Below are positions 13,267 to 23,779 of a stretch of DNA of 64,000 nt, piece after piece. A program made the translations under genes and the position numbers. The stretch's first letter is position 1; each line of letters starts with the position of its first letter. The DNA lies in contig CAMGYJ010000010.1 of the NCBI GenBank assembly GCA_946122785.1, forward strand, positions 48,567,134 through 48,631,133, given 5' to 3'. The stretch is from Linum tenue. Its lineage: Eukaryota; Streptophyta; Magnoliopsida; Malpighiales; Linaceae. The notes below the pieces were generated by a model, which was not told the DNA's origin, did no database searches, and worked only from the letters and a program-made list of their open reading frames with translations.

Positions 13267-13291
13267 CTATCGGCCCGTGCTCCTTTTTATA
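13105..13291 (-). promoter_or_regulatory. Second promoter-like region with a leader exon and donor site
   Basis: On the minus strand there is a TATAAAAA box at 13291-13284, a purine/pyrimidine-biased leader, and a sequence CTGCAG followed by GTAATAATAA at about 13104, which looks like a splice donor. It points toward the sucrose synthase gene, about 1.1 kb beyond that gene's own TATA box. It could be an alternative first exon of sucrose synthase or the stranded 5' end of another gene. The leader and donor are copied in block A copy 2, but the TATA box is not. Confidence 0.45.
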
Positions 13292-13800
13292 CTGCAACTA
13301 AAAACCAGCCCAATGGAGGATTTAGATTTAGATTAAGATTGAAGACCAGCTGCTAGCTAGCTGCTGCGGGTGGCGGACACTAACCAGTAACTACTACTGC
13401 ACCTTCCTCTTCCCAGATTGTTAATTATAATTAATTCATTAAATCAGTGTTAGTTGACGATGAAAACAATGGATGGTTTTCTTTCGAAAGTAAAAAGCAG
13501 GGGCTTTCTCCAATGGGGGCGTTACTCTGTCACCTTTTCCTGTGGGCCGTTCCTTTCCACCCAGAAAAAAAAACCAGAAGCAAAACCGCTTTTCCTCTCC
13601 GGCAGCCACCTTTTTTTGTTTCTAATTAATTAATCAGGAGAGACGCAATAAGCACGGAGTTTTATACTTGTATATGGGGAAGACTAATTATGTTGGAAAG
13701 AGATAGAAAGAGATTAGGTTTATAGAATTCTTGTTCCGTAATTGTTTAATGAGAAGAATCCACCAACTAGACACTATAAACCCTGTAAATTTTCACCGAC

Positions 13801-13962
13801 TATTAATTAATTAATGGCGCAAGTATGCGCTACTGTTCCATACGATATTATCGCTAATCACCATGGGACCGTGCTAATTAATATTAATTAATTAATGGCG
13901 CAAGTATGCGCTACTGTTCCATACGATATTATCGCTAATCACCATGGGACCGTGCTAATTAA
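13801..13962. repeat. Perfect 81-bp tandem duplication
   Basis: The units at 13801-13881 and 13882-13962 appear identical. Each holds TTAATTAATTAA followed by GGCGCAAGTATGCGCT and an ACGATATTATCGCTAATC stretch. The unit contains short palindromes (AGCGCATACTTGCGC-like). Identity suggests a recent event or strand slippage. Confidence 0.9.
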
Positions 13963-14169
13963 TATGGGGGAATTTACTGTTCACTGTAGGTTTGTTCCCA
14001 TGCGGCCATTTTTATTTAAGTTGGGTTTAAATGTATTATTAAATCATATGCGACATTTTTATTTAAGTTGGTTTTACATGTCTTATTAAATAATGTGTTA
14101 CATAATGTTATAGATTATTCTTTAACACAATTAATAAATTCATCACGTAATAGGTTACTCATATTTTAC

Positions 14170-14423
14170 TTTTTAAATTTGATTTTATTATTAGACCACA
14201 CTAAACTATAAAAGTTAAATATCATTATGGAACCTTTTTGTAATGACTTTTGTAATGCCATTCTATACGCAAAGTAAACACACGTTACACTAGCTTTGTT
14301 TGGCATAATAGTTTAATCATATGTTACTTTCTAAATTTGATTGTATACTTTCTAAATTTGATTGTATTATTAGACCAAACTAAACTATAAAAGTTAACTA
14401 ACATTATGGAACCTTTTCGTAAT
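14170..14423. repeat. Diverged direct repeat, about 75-bp units
   Basis: A unit containing ATTATTAGACCA, CTAAACTATAAAAGTTAA and CATTATGGAACC occurs at about 14171-14245 and again at about 14349-14423 with scattered differences. It is AT-rich, with no coding capacity and unknown origin; probably transposon-derived. Confidence 0.7.
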
Positions 14424-14507
14424 ACAAAGTGATGACATGGTGGATATTTTAGTTAATAAGGTTACTGGATGATAGTTATTTCTTACATACGTAACGCTTG
14501 AACAAAT

Positions 14508-15010
14508 ATGTTACATAAGTATGGTAACTTTATTACTCATTCATGTTGTGTGGACGATCTCTTAGTGTTTGCTACTGGATATGTGAGGGCTGTTGCTAGG
14601 ATCCGAAGGTTGCTGGACCAGTTCTATAGTGCCTCAGTTACAAACTTACAATGTAATGTGTCGAAGTGTAATTTATTTTGTGCTGGTGTCTCAGAGGAGG
14701 AAAAAGCCTTTGTTTCTCATACAACAGGGTTTCCTTTAGGTATTCTCCCAGTCAGGTATCTTGGGGTTCCCCTTATTACTAATAAATTGAGTTCTTCTAC
14801 TGAATGCCAGCTGCTGATGACAAGGATCACTGCAAAAAGTAGTAGTTGGAATGCCCATTTACTTAGCTATGCAGGAAGACTTCAATTAAACTCCTCAGTT
14901 GTAACATAACCAATACGTTTAGTACTGGATGTCTATTTTTCTACCGCCAATGAAGGTATTGCACGAGGTAGAGAATATATGTAATCTTTTTCTCTGGGGT
15001 GTATGTGGTG
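14508..15010 (+). pseudogene. Fragment of a LINE-type reverse transcriptase
   Basis: A 133-residue frame contains a VDDLLVFATG stretch, equivalent to the FADDLLVF active-site motif of plant L1-type reverse transcriptases (first residue changed), then the PVRYLGVPLIT motif typical of the same family downstream of the catalytic centre. The frame stops at 14909, and further LINE-like sequence follows in other frames. Both ends of the LINE are missing. This is a decayed piece, unrelated in position to the longer LINE at 39.6 kb. Confidence 0.8.
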
Positions 15011-15157
15011 AAATGTTATTCATGATCACATAATTGTAATGCATGGCCATTTGTACATTTTTACTATTGTAAGTGGTCATGTTTGCTTGCTTCTTTTGAG
15101 ATAGTCATTTTTATTAAATTTTAAATTATATTACGAAAAGAAATAATTAGCTTATAA

Positions 15158-15187
15158 CCGCGGCAAAGCGCGGGCCAAAAAACTAGT
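15158..15187 (+). mobile_element. Probable Helitron 3' terminus
   Basis: A short GC-rich hairpin (CCGCG, loop, CGCGG) is followed about 10 nt later by CTAG and then T. This is the arrangement at Helitron 3' ends: a subterminal hairpin, terminal CTRR, and insertion between A and T. The surroundings are AT-rich, so the hairpin stands out. The 5' TC end is not identified, so the element's extent is unknown. Confidence 0.65.
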
Positions 15188-15548
15188 CCATAATAATACT
15201 TCCTAACCAAAACACCACAACACTCCCTAAAAACATCCCCTGAAACACCAAAAAAAAGACATCCCAAAGTCACGAAAACATAAATACACCGAGAAACTGA
15301 TTCACATGACAAAAATAACTCAAAATCCAAACGAATTATCTATCTATTGTTTAAACATGTCAATGGTATGAGCTCCTCCTCCTGCCTTCTTATTCCCCCT
15401 CCCTTATTCAATTGAAAATAATTACTACCCTTAGTAAATTGTAACCGATTTGGGCCAAAGCTTGTTTGCATTTCACTTCTTCTCTATTGGTGGAGCCTAT
15501 GATCATGATTTAGCTCACCAAACGAATTAATTAATGATAATTATGCTT

Positions 15549-16932
15549 AGTGCACTCTTTGATTTATTAATCAGTTTTTTTTTTGCTCTATTGGTGAAAC
15601 TTTGGTGTATGTATTGAATGCGCCTCCCATTCTTACCCAACAAGTTAAATGAAGATGTTTCCATGATTTACAACTCCTCAAATAATAAGGATTGTGAAGC
15701 AGTACAGGAGGTTATATCATAAAGCTAGCGATATATGATATTTTGTGATAAAATTATGGTTTAATAGTCTCATACCACTAAAAACTAGCTATCGCTAAAA
15801 GATGTTTACGGTCGAACCTCTAATACGGTACAGTTTCACAAACACTTACAAATAATAGGCCATGCCATGTGTGCGTCACAAAAGTGGGAGACAAGGAAAC
15901 TACTAATTAACTAAACACTGATCAATAAAGTATTGTTAGCTCTTATCCACTTCTGGATTAAATTCTTCATATTGTATTATTATTAGTTTATGTTATATAA
16001 TCTAACTTATGAGGACTTTAGTATTACCTTCAAAAAATCCAAATTGTTGGCTTCTGTACTGCCAATTCTCAGGTTACCAAATCCAGCGGCTACCCCCAAC
16101 TGTGGTTTTGGACCATTCTGTCCCATTCCGACTTCCAATTAACAATAATAATAATAATTAATATTATTGTTAATTTATATATATTATATATATAAAGCAA
16201 AATACTCGCTTTTGGGCCCCAGATCGCAGGCTTGCAAAGATAATTGTTGGGCTGCTGAGCCCAATTTGCATGCTTTTAGGCAAAAAGTAAATAGAAGCAA
16301 CAACAGGCGACTACATAGCATAGCAACAACAGGTTTGCAGAGAGTGGTGACCCAGAAAGAGAAATACGAATCATAGGCCCGCAGCATAGCATTGTCACCT
16401 GATTTGGGCTGGGTTGAAGTTTCAAAAAAAATCTCCTTTTTTTGTGGGCTTTCAACGGGGGAAGCCCACTACTATAAAATTCATATCACGAGTGGAAGGC
16501 CTTCATGGCTGGGTGGGTTGAGGTTGAATAGTCAACAGTACTTGACAAAAATAAAACGTGCATTACCATGCACGTAACGTAAGCTCTAGGTCCACCCGAG
16601 AAAAAGAAGAAAGAGATAGTAACGATGATAAGCTCATAAGGTTCACTCATACCTCTAGTGGAGGACTTGATTAATTTGTGTGGAAACTTAGTTGTGTGGT
16701 GCAGATTTGAGTCTCGAGTCTATGTCATTTAGCGTGGAAGCTTCAGTTATGGTGTAAATTATTTTACTCTCCCCCTGTCAAACTAATCTCAAGTCAAGGT
16801 CTTTCTCTGGCTTTGTACTTGCTCTCCATGGAGGTTCCCTATATAATATATACTCTCCTCCGATCCCCCAAGCAGCTAAGCAAAGCCATTGAAAGAGAGA
16901 TATTGAAACTCCATCCACCCATCCATCCATCC
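15549..16932 (+). repeat. Duplicated block B, copy 1: upstream region of the first LRR gene
   Basis: This 1.4-kb region is closely repeated at 31953-33311 before the second LRR gene. A 126-bp piece (matching 15895-16020) and the most proximal ~250 bp recur before the third LRR gene (43785-43910 and from about 45910). It holds the promoter. A TATATAATATATA box lies at 16840-16852, about 80 bp before the start codon, and the CCATCCATCCATCC run lies directly before the ATG. Confidence 0.88.
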
Positions 16933-19900
16933 ATGGCGAAACTAACAGCTGTTTTATCCCTCCTACTAACGCTGCAACTATGTTGCGATGCGTCTAACCA
17001 TTCATATCCTCCTCCTCCTCCATCACCGATCTCTTCAGAACGTTGTCGTCCTGACGAGGGCACTGCACTGCTGCAGTTCAAGAACTCCTTCGTCTCGGTA
17101 CTCAAGCGCGACGATGACAAAATGGCAACGTGGAAGGAAGGATCCGACTGTTGCCTGTGGGAAGGTGTCACTTGCGACCGTTTCACCAGTCATGTCGTCG
17201 GCCTCCACCTTGGTTGTGACCAACATTCTTACGTCCCTGCTTGTCGGAGGTTTCAGGGGATTCTGCATCCAAACAGCTCCCTCTTCCACTTGCGGCACCT
17301 CCGGAGCCTCGATCTGTCCGACAATGACTTCAATGGCTCCGCCATTCCCTCAACCTTCACTCAGTTGACCAGCCTGGCTCATCTCAACCTCTCTAAATCG
17401 AGGTTTTCCGGTCACATCCCGCTCGGGTTCAGCCGTCTCAACAAGCTTGTCACACTTGATCTTTCCTCTGATTGGCCATATGGTGATCCAGAAAGAGCAG
17501 TACTCTCCTTTGGCGACAACGATGATTTCTCCAAGCTGATGCTGAATGCCACGGGATTGAGCAAGCTTAGGCTTCATGGTGTGAATATGTCAAACATCAA
17601 GCCCTCCTCCTTCTCCAACGTATCACACTCCATGACATATATCTCCCTTTCCAACTCTGGATTAGTAGGGGATTTTCCGGAGAGCGTCTTCCGCCTGCCA
17701 AACCTCCAAGGGTTTGTTCTCATAGAACACCCACAGCTCTCCTCCGTTCAGCTCTCCGTTCAATTTCCATTCTCGAATTGGACTGCTAGCCACCTCAAGG
17801 TTTTAATTCTCTCCTCCGTCAATTTCTCTCGACAACTGATGATCCCAACTTCAATCGGGAATTTGAATTCCTTGCACATTTTACACGTTTCCGTCTGTTC
17901 ATTGTCGGGGTCAGTCCCAGCTTCTATAGGGAACCTCACGTCCTTGACTGATTTCAGCCTTCCAGGCAATTCATTATCCGGGAGATTTCCTGATAATATT
18001 CTCCCAAACCTAGTTCAGCTGGAAGTCTTGGATTTGGGTGACAACAAATTTTCTGGCTGGTTTCCCGACATTTTCGGTAACCTCTCACACAAACTTACAT
18101 ATCTAGGCCTTTCCAATAACAATTTCACAGGTCCTTTTCCATCTCTCATCTTTAACCTGCCAAAACTTCAAACCTTGGTTTGTCCATACAATCAGCTTGT
18201 GGGTCCACTTCCAAGTCAAGTAGTCAATTATATTGGCTTGAATAGTATACAGTGGATCCACTTGGCAGGTAACTTCCTCAATGGAACCATCCCATCTTGG
18301 ATGCTAGCCCTTCCATCCTTGTATTGGTTGGACCTCAGGTCTAACTTGTTAACAGGAGAGATCCCTGAGTTCCAATCGAGTTCCTTAGAAGCGATTTATC
18401 TACAACAAAATCAATTGTCTGGTCCTGTACCAAACACAATCTTCAACCTTGTGAACGTTTCCGAGATCGATCTCGGTTCGAACAGGTTGAGCGGCGTCTT
18501 CCATTTGGATAGTATTAAAACTCTAGAAAATCTTCGACGTCTTAGCCTTTCACATAATAATAATATTTCAATACTATTTGGTAGCACCCCACATAATTCT
18601 ACCCGGATTTCTTCACTTGGAATCTTAGACCTATCTTCTTGTAACATTACCAGAATCCCAAGCTTCTATCTTGACTTCTTTCCCTCTCTCCAGTACCTTG
18701 ATCTCTCTCACAACTTTTTGACCTCCATGACCATCCTACCACCTCACATGGAGAGTCTTCAAACCCTTGACCTAAGCTACAACAAGATTGAAGGCCCACT
18801 TTCTATCCCGTGGAGTCCGCAGCTTTATTATTTGTCAGTGGCCAATAACAAGTTGACAGGGAGGATGCCACATCACATATGTAATATCACCACCCTTTAC
18901 GTCATCAACTTGTCTAACAACAACTTGAGTGGCAGCATACCTGAATGCTTGGTCAACCTTACCGATTTGACAGTCTTGCAATTGAGGATGAACAACTTCC
19001 ACGGTTCAGTTCCATCCATATTTGGCAATATGAGCTCCTTGGAAAATCTGGACTTGAATGACAACACATTGGGAGGTCCATTGCCGCAAAGCTTAACAGG
19101 GTGCACGGAGCTTGAAGTATTGGATGTCGGGAACAATGAACTTAATGGTGTTTTCCCATTTTGGTTGTCATCTCTTCCTGGGCTGAAAGTTCTCATCTTG
19201 CACAATAATAGTTTCCATGGCACTATCACGACTGAGAGTATGGACAGCTTTCCCATGTTGCGGATATTGGACATCTCCAACAACTACTTCAACGGTCTTC
19301 TGCCCGCAAGCTTGTTTCACAAGTTCCCGGCCATGATGATGCTGCAAGAGTCCGAGAAAGTTGGAGTGAATTACATTGGACGGTCATGGTCATTTAATGA
19401 TTACTACTCTGTTGTTCTGATGGTGAAAGGCCAAGAGACGATGATAACCAAAATCCTCACCATCTTCACCACCGTGGATTTGTCGAACAACAATTTCCAC
19501 GGCAGTATTCCAGACGCAATTGGAGAGCTCAAATCACTCAAGCACCTCAATCTCTCGCACAACAGCTTCAGTGGCCCAATCCCATCTTCCCTCGTGAACT
19601 TGACCGAACTCGAAGCCTTGGATCTCTCCTCCAACCAGCTTACAGGGGAGATCCCACCGCAATTCACAAGTCTGACTTCATCTCTTGCAAAATTCAACTT
19701 GTCGCAGAATTCACTACTGGGGCCGATACCTCAAGGCCATCAAATCCAGACATTTGATAATACTTCTTACATTGGAAACCAAGGATTGTGCGGGCTTCCG
19801 TTGTCCAACAAGTGCGGAGGCAATGATCATAATGATGATGAGGATTCTGAACCAGAATCCGAGTCCGATGGCGGAACACTGTTTGATTGGAAATTCGCAG

Positions 19901-20052
19901 GTGCTGGGTATGGATGCGGGCTAGTGATCGGAGTATCGACCGCCTACGTTATGTTCATAATCAGGAAGCCACGGTGGCTGGTGGAGATGATAGATAACTG
20001 GATTCGGCGGCAACATCAGGCTAGACGGTGGAGGCCGGCGATAAGATTTTAA
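16933..20052 (+). CDS. LRR receptor-like protein 1 (Ve1/RLP-type), 1039 aa
   Basis: A single intronless frame. The chosen start (16933, MAKLTAVLSLLL) gives a signal peptide of about 21 residues; an in-frame upstream ATG at 16828 precedes the TATA box and is rejected. Order: signal peptide, LRR N-cap with CRPDEGTALLQFKNS and WEGVTCD, a long run of extracellular plant-type LRRs (LxxLxLSxNxxxGxIP), a non-LRR island region near VNYIGRSWSFNDYYSV, final LRRs, C-cap GLCGLPLSNKCG, an acidic spacer rich in D and E, one TM helix (YGCGLVIGVSTAYVMFII) and a short basic tail. There is no kinase domain, so signalling needs a partner kinase; known RLPs of this kind use SOBIR1/BAK1. Many N-glycosylation sites are present. 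It is a likely immune or developmental receptor with unknown ligand. Confidence 0.95.
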   Translation: MAKLTAVLSLLLTLQLCCDASNHSYPPPPPSPISSERCRPDEGTALLQFKNSFVSVLKRDDDKMATWKEGSDCCLWEGVTCDRFTSHVVGLHLGCDQHSYVPACRRFQGILHPNSSLFHLRHLRSLDLSDNDFNGSAIPSTFTQLTSLAHLNLSKSRFSGHIPLGFSRLNKLVTLDLSSDWPYGDPERAVLSFGDNDDFSKLMLNATGLSKLRLHGVNMSNIKPSSFSNVSHSMTYISLSNSGLVGDFPESVFRLPNLQGFVLIEHPQLSSVQLSVQFPFSNWTASHLKVLILSSVNFSRQLMIPTSIGNLNSLHILHVSVCSLSGSVPASIGNLTSLTDFSLPGNSLSGRFPDNILPNLVQLEVLDLGDNKFSGWFPDIFGNLSHKLTYLGLSNNNFTGPFPSLIFNLPKLQTLVCPYNQLVGPLPSQVVNYIGLNSIQWIHLAGNFLNGTIPSWMLALPSLYWLDLRSNLLTGEIPEFQSSSLEAIYLQQNQLSGPVPNTIFNLVNVSEIDLGSNRLSGVFHLDSIKTLENLRRLSLSHNNNISILFGSTPHNSTRISSLGILDLSSCNITRIPSFYLDFFPSLQYLDLSHNFLTSMTILPPHMESLQTLDLSYNKIEGPLSIPWSPQLYYLSVANNKLTGRMPHHICNITTLYVINLSNNNLSGSIPECLVNLTDLTVLQLRMNNFHGSVPSIFGNMSSLENLDLNDNTLGGPLPQSLTGCTELEVLDVGNNELNGVFPFWLSSLPGLKVLILHNNSFHGTITTESMDSFPMLRILDISNNYFNGLLPASLFHKFPAMMMLQESEKVGVNYIGRSWSFNDYYSVVLMVKGQETMITKILTIFTTVDLSNNNFHGSIPDAIGELKSLKHLNLSHNSFSGPIPSSLVNLTELEALDLSSNQLTGEIPPQFTSLTSSLAKFNLSQNSLLGPIPQGHQIQTFDNTSYIGNQGLCGLPLSNKCGGNDHNDDEDSEPESESDGGTLFDWKFAGAGYGCGLVIGVSTAYVMFIIRKPRWLVEMIDNWIRRQHQARRWRPAIRF

Positions 20053-20579
20053 GGCTACTGAATACTGATCAAAGAAGTGCAAGTCGGCGTTGCTTTCCAT
20101 GTTCTCTGTTTCGTCATGTGTACGTGTAATATCGGTAGCTTACCTGTACGTGATAGTGTTGCTCCTTTCATGTATAATTCTTGTGAAAGAGTCATGGCCT
20201 CATTTTCTTGCTATACGTGCGATTGAGAGGGTTTGAAAATAGCTAGCTAGTAGAGGCCTTTGTGTGCAAATTTAGCTGTGGTGCACATTTTATATAGTCT
20301 CTTCTCGACTAATTTGAAGTCAATCTTCTTTTTGTGTGTGGAAATTTAGTTATGTTGTGCATATTACTCTCCTGTCAACTAATCTCCATGTCAAGTTCAT
20401 GAAGTGGTAATAAATAAAGATATCCCACCTCGTTCGGTTTAGAGTAGGCCGTAGGGTGTATAACCATTGATTATGCATTTGATAATAGTTATATCCAATT
20501 CTTTGAATTAGATCGAGATCGGATCGAGAATGCGGGAATAAATTTTGTAAAGATGAAACAGGTTTATTATGATAATATT

Positions 20580-21642
20580 CATCTTCCCTGGTGAACTTGA
20601 CCGAACTTGAATCCTTAGATCTCTCCGCTAACCAATTTATAGGAGAGATCCAATCAGAATTGACAAGTTTGACTTCTCGTGCAAAATTGAACTTGTCGCA
20701 GAATTCACTACAGGGGCCGATACCTCAAGGCAACCAATTCGCAACATTTGATAATTCCTCTTATGTCGGAAACGAAGGGTTGTGCGGGCTTCCTTTGTCC
20801 AAGAACTGCGGAGGCAATCAGTGGCGGATCCAGAAATTTTTTCTAGGGGTGTCCTCTTTAAAAAATTTAATTAAATTAATAATTAAATTAAATAATACAT
20901 AAATAATAAAATATACAATTAGTATAAATGTTGACAAAAAGCCACGATGTGTTTTCACATTTCAAAAAAAATATAAGATAGATTTGGTGTGTACACTGCT
21001 CAACAAATCGGTATATCCTACTAGATTGCATCTTCAATTTCTAACCTTGTTCATGATGTAATTCAAAGTTGAAAAGACTGTTCAACACTTGCAGTGTAAC
21101 CATAAAATCAATTCAAATTAGGGTACTCCTGGGGATAAGAAATCGCGTTTTCACCATTACATAGTGTTTAAAATAGAACAACAAATGAGTTATAACCTAA
21201 TGGAGAAGATGTTAAATAATAGGAGTGTCCTAGATTTGAATAACACAGAGTACCACTTATATTTTTTTAATCATGCAAACTACTATTGAGAGTAAGATAA
21301 TCATTTATTAAAATTTTAGGAGTGTCCCAGATTACTAATTATATTTTGTTTATCCATACGAAACTACTACCGGGGGTTGAATAATCGTGTTCCCAAAATT
21401 TAGGGGTGTCCCGGGACACCCCTAAAGCACCATGTATCCGCCACTGGAGGCAATGACGATGATGAGGATTTCGAATCCGAATCCGATGGAGTACTAATTG
21501 ATTGGGCATTTGCAGGCGCAGGCTATGGGGTGCGGGCTGGTGATCGGAGTATAGACGGTGGAGGCCACGGTGGTTGGTGAAGTTGGTGGAGGAATGGATT
21601 CGGAGGCAACAACAGGCTAGACGGTGGAGGCCGGCGATAACC
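20580..21642 (+). pseudogene. LRR receptor-like protein fragment, 5'-truncated and split by a hAT element
   Basis: Only the last part of an RLP gene remains: two LRRs, the PIPQGNQFATFDNSSYVGNE segment, C-cap GLCGLPLSKNCG, acidic spacer, TM-like segment and the RRWRPAI tail. A hAT-like element (20819-21446) is inserted at the GGAGGCAAT codons. Beyond it the frame is also disturbed around the TM region, where bases are gained or lost and the text reads GGGGTGCGGGCTGG. The proximal 5' two thirds are gone. It lies about 0.5 kb behind the first intact RLP and is the most diverged member of the cluster. Confidence 0.93.
20819..21446. mobile_element. hAT-like non-autonomous element in the RLP pseudogene
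   Basis: It begins CAGTGGCGGATCC and ends GTATCCGCCACTG, forming inverted termini, and is flanked on both sides by GAGGCAAT (20811-20818 and 21447-21454), a perfect 8-bp target duplication. It is 628 bp, AT-rich and non-coding. GGGGTGTCC-type motifs lie near both ends. It is of the same family as the element at 596-1040. Confidence 0.88.
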
Positions 21643-21654
21643 TTTTAAAGTCTA

Positions 21655-22783
21655 CCGAAATAACTGCAAAAGTTGGCTTCGCTTTCGTGTTTTCGTTGCT
21701 TTGTCACTCACGTGTACATGTATCTTCAGTAGTGATAACATGATAAATCATTTTAATGGTGATTATTATTATTAGAATTATTAGAATTATTAAATACCGA
21801 GTTTTCTACTGTTGCATACGACAAAACGGGATTACCTTTTTTTTAACTCAGAATTACTGTTCATGTCTCTTTTAAAAAAAAAATCCCCTGCGCCCGTGCG
21901 TACTTTACCGAACCTTGGCGGTTGCCCACACATTTCAATTTATAATTGTTCATTCTCTTTATACAGAGGATTGTACAAAACTGATCTCCATGGGCTGGTC
22001 AAGTAAGCGATATCTCCTGTTCATCTCTGTCTTTCTTCATCATTTAATTAAAAGCCCTTGATCAAGTTCGTAACTTTCTTCCTTCCCAATTCATTCAACG
22101 TGGACCAAACAAACAGTGAAATTTCCATCAGATATCCTTCTTCCAAAACTCCATATCTCCTTGAGCGAGAGAAGAATTAGTTTAGCCTCTTATTTTTGAA
22201 TTATATTGCATGCATGCAATTAGTTTTCTAACCCAAACAACGTCTCCTTGCAATGCATTCATGATAAAGATGGGAGGGAACTTGCCTACTATCGGCAGTA
22301 CTCATCATTGAGATGGAAGGGAGCTCACCTGTTCTCTTCTTCTCCGCGAATGAAAGCGGGAGAATGGCCGGCCAGCATTCAAGCAGAACAAATTAATTAA
22401 TTAAATTAAACATGAACAAGGATGGAGAAGGGAAGGTAAGTTATGACTTATGAGGCTATGTGGCATTGCTATTTATCCACCTGTCATTAAGGAAGGCACG
22501 TGGCCTGCAATGGAGAAGTCATTGGGTAGTTTGGAAATGATGAGATGGAATTCATCATCATGCATGGTGGAGACTTGGAAACAAAAATAAATTACTTTTT
22601 AAAGTTCTTCATAAAGAATGGAGGGTGTTAAAATGAAAACTTTAATAGTTACATAAGGAAATTCAATAATATTACACCACGTAGAAGCAAATTATCTCTC
22701 GGAGTTATTATCTTCTTCCTTAACCAGTTTATGTATATTTTGTTAAAACGAAGTGTAAAGCTATAAAACATGTAAGATGTGGA
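21655..22783. other. Intergenic DNA between the RLP pseudogene and block A copy 2
   Basis: No gene, RNA or clear transposon terminus was recognised. The sequence is AT-rich with short TTAATTAA-like runs near 22390. One short frame (21812-22006) has no supporting features. Confidence 0.5.
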
Positions 22784-23113
22784 GTTGGTTAAACGTTAAA
22801 AATGGGACCTTCCGTTCTAAACCAGACACTGTGCAGTGGGAGTGATTTCCGGGGGAGAAATTACTTAAAATATTGTTATTAGTGGGATAGATAATGATGA
22901 TTATGATAGTGTGAAAGAAATGTTTCTATGGTTATATAATAATTAATCAATTAATATAAAATCCATCAAAATCCTTTCATCTATATCTGTCAATCACTAG
23001 CTAATATATTCTTGTGAAAGAAGAAAAACCCCCACTAAGCTAACATTCATGGTTGAAAAAGAGAAAGGCTTTTTTGGGCGTGAACAGCAAGCAAAGCCAA
23101 CAACTCTCAATTC
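22784..23113. repeat. Duplicated block A, copy 2, left part
   Basis: Matches 12309-12637 with a few substitutions and 1-3-bp indels. It is cut at AATTC (23109-23113) by the copia retrotransposon and resumes at 30675. Confidence 0.9.
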
Positions 23114-23726
23114 TGTGAGACGAAAAGTCAGCTCCTGCTCTCCAACATACAAAACGACGCCGCTTCACCAAACGACGCCGCTGGACGCATACGACGCCGG
23201 ATGAAGATAAGGCCTGGAGCTGTCTTCGTGAATCAGCCTTATCCTCCAGAATCGCCTTCCTCCTCCAATCTCAAGAGACACAGAACCTCCTTTTGCCAAG
23301 AACAAGCTCTCCTACGATCTTGTGCTTGTCAAAAGCACACCTACAGCCACAACGGTCCTAATCCTCAGCCCTTTTTAAAGACCTCAAAAGATCATGAGAA
23401 GATCAACGGTTGTAGCTTGAATTGTGAAATCATTGAGCTGTCAAGGGTTCGGGTTTTTGTTCATCTTCAGTCTTCTTATCTATAGAGATAGATTCTGGGT
23501 AGATAGGAAGTGGGAAGATTGTTCAGGATCTTTGTTGATCGACCATACTTCTGGTCGAGTTTCTTTTCGTTTCTTTCTTTCGATCTTTGTTTCCAAAATC
23601 GCAGACATAATGGCTGCAGAATGACTCCTGTTAGTTAATCTATCTTCGTATTATTCAGTCATTCTGTGACTCATTCTCCAAAATCCTAAACACAAAAAAC
23701 GTTTCCTTTCCCAGCCTGAAATCTCA
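23114..23726 (+). repeat. 5' LTR of the copia element
   Basis: Begins TGTGAGACG and ends TCTCA. It matches the 3' LTR at a constant offset of 6948 bp with one difference. Near its start ACGACGCCG is repeated three times (23154, 23172, 23191), GC-rich in an otherwise balanced LTR, and could be a U3 control motif. Confidence 0.97.
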
Positions 23727-23728
23727 AT

Positions 23729-23740
23729 TGGTATCAGAGC
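23729..23740 (+). other. Primer binding site for initiator tRNA-Met
   Basis: TGGTATCAGAGC, complementary to the 3' end of plant initiator tRNA-Met, lies 2 nt after the 5' LTR end, the standard position for minus-strand priming in plant copia elements. Confidence 0.95.
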
Positions 23741-23779
23741 CGGTTCCTTGTAACTGGATTAACGTCCTCAAGGTTCTCA

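Noticed and set aside
16828..16932. Upstream in-frame ATG as the start of LRR gene 1
   Set aside because: It lies upstream of the TATATAATATATA box and would put hydrophilic residues before the signal peptide; the ATG at 16933 is equivalent to the starts of the two paralogues.
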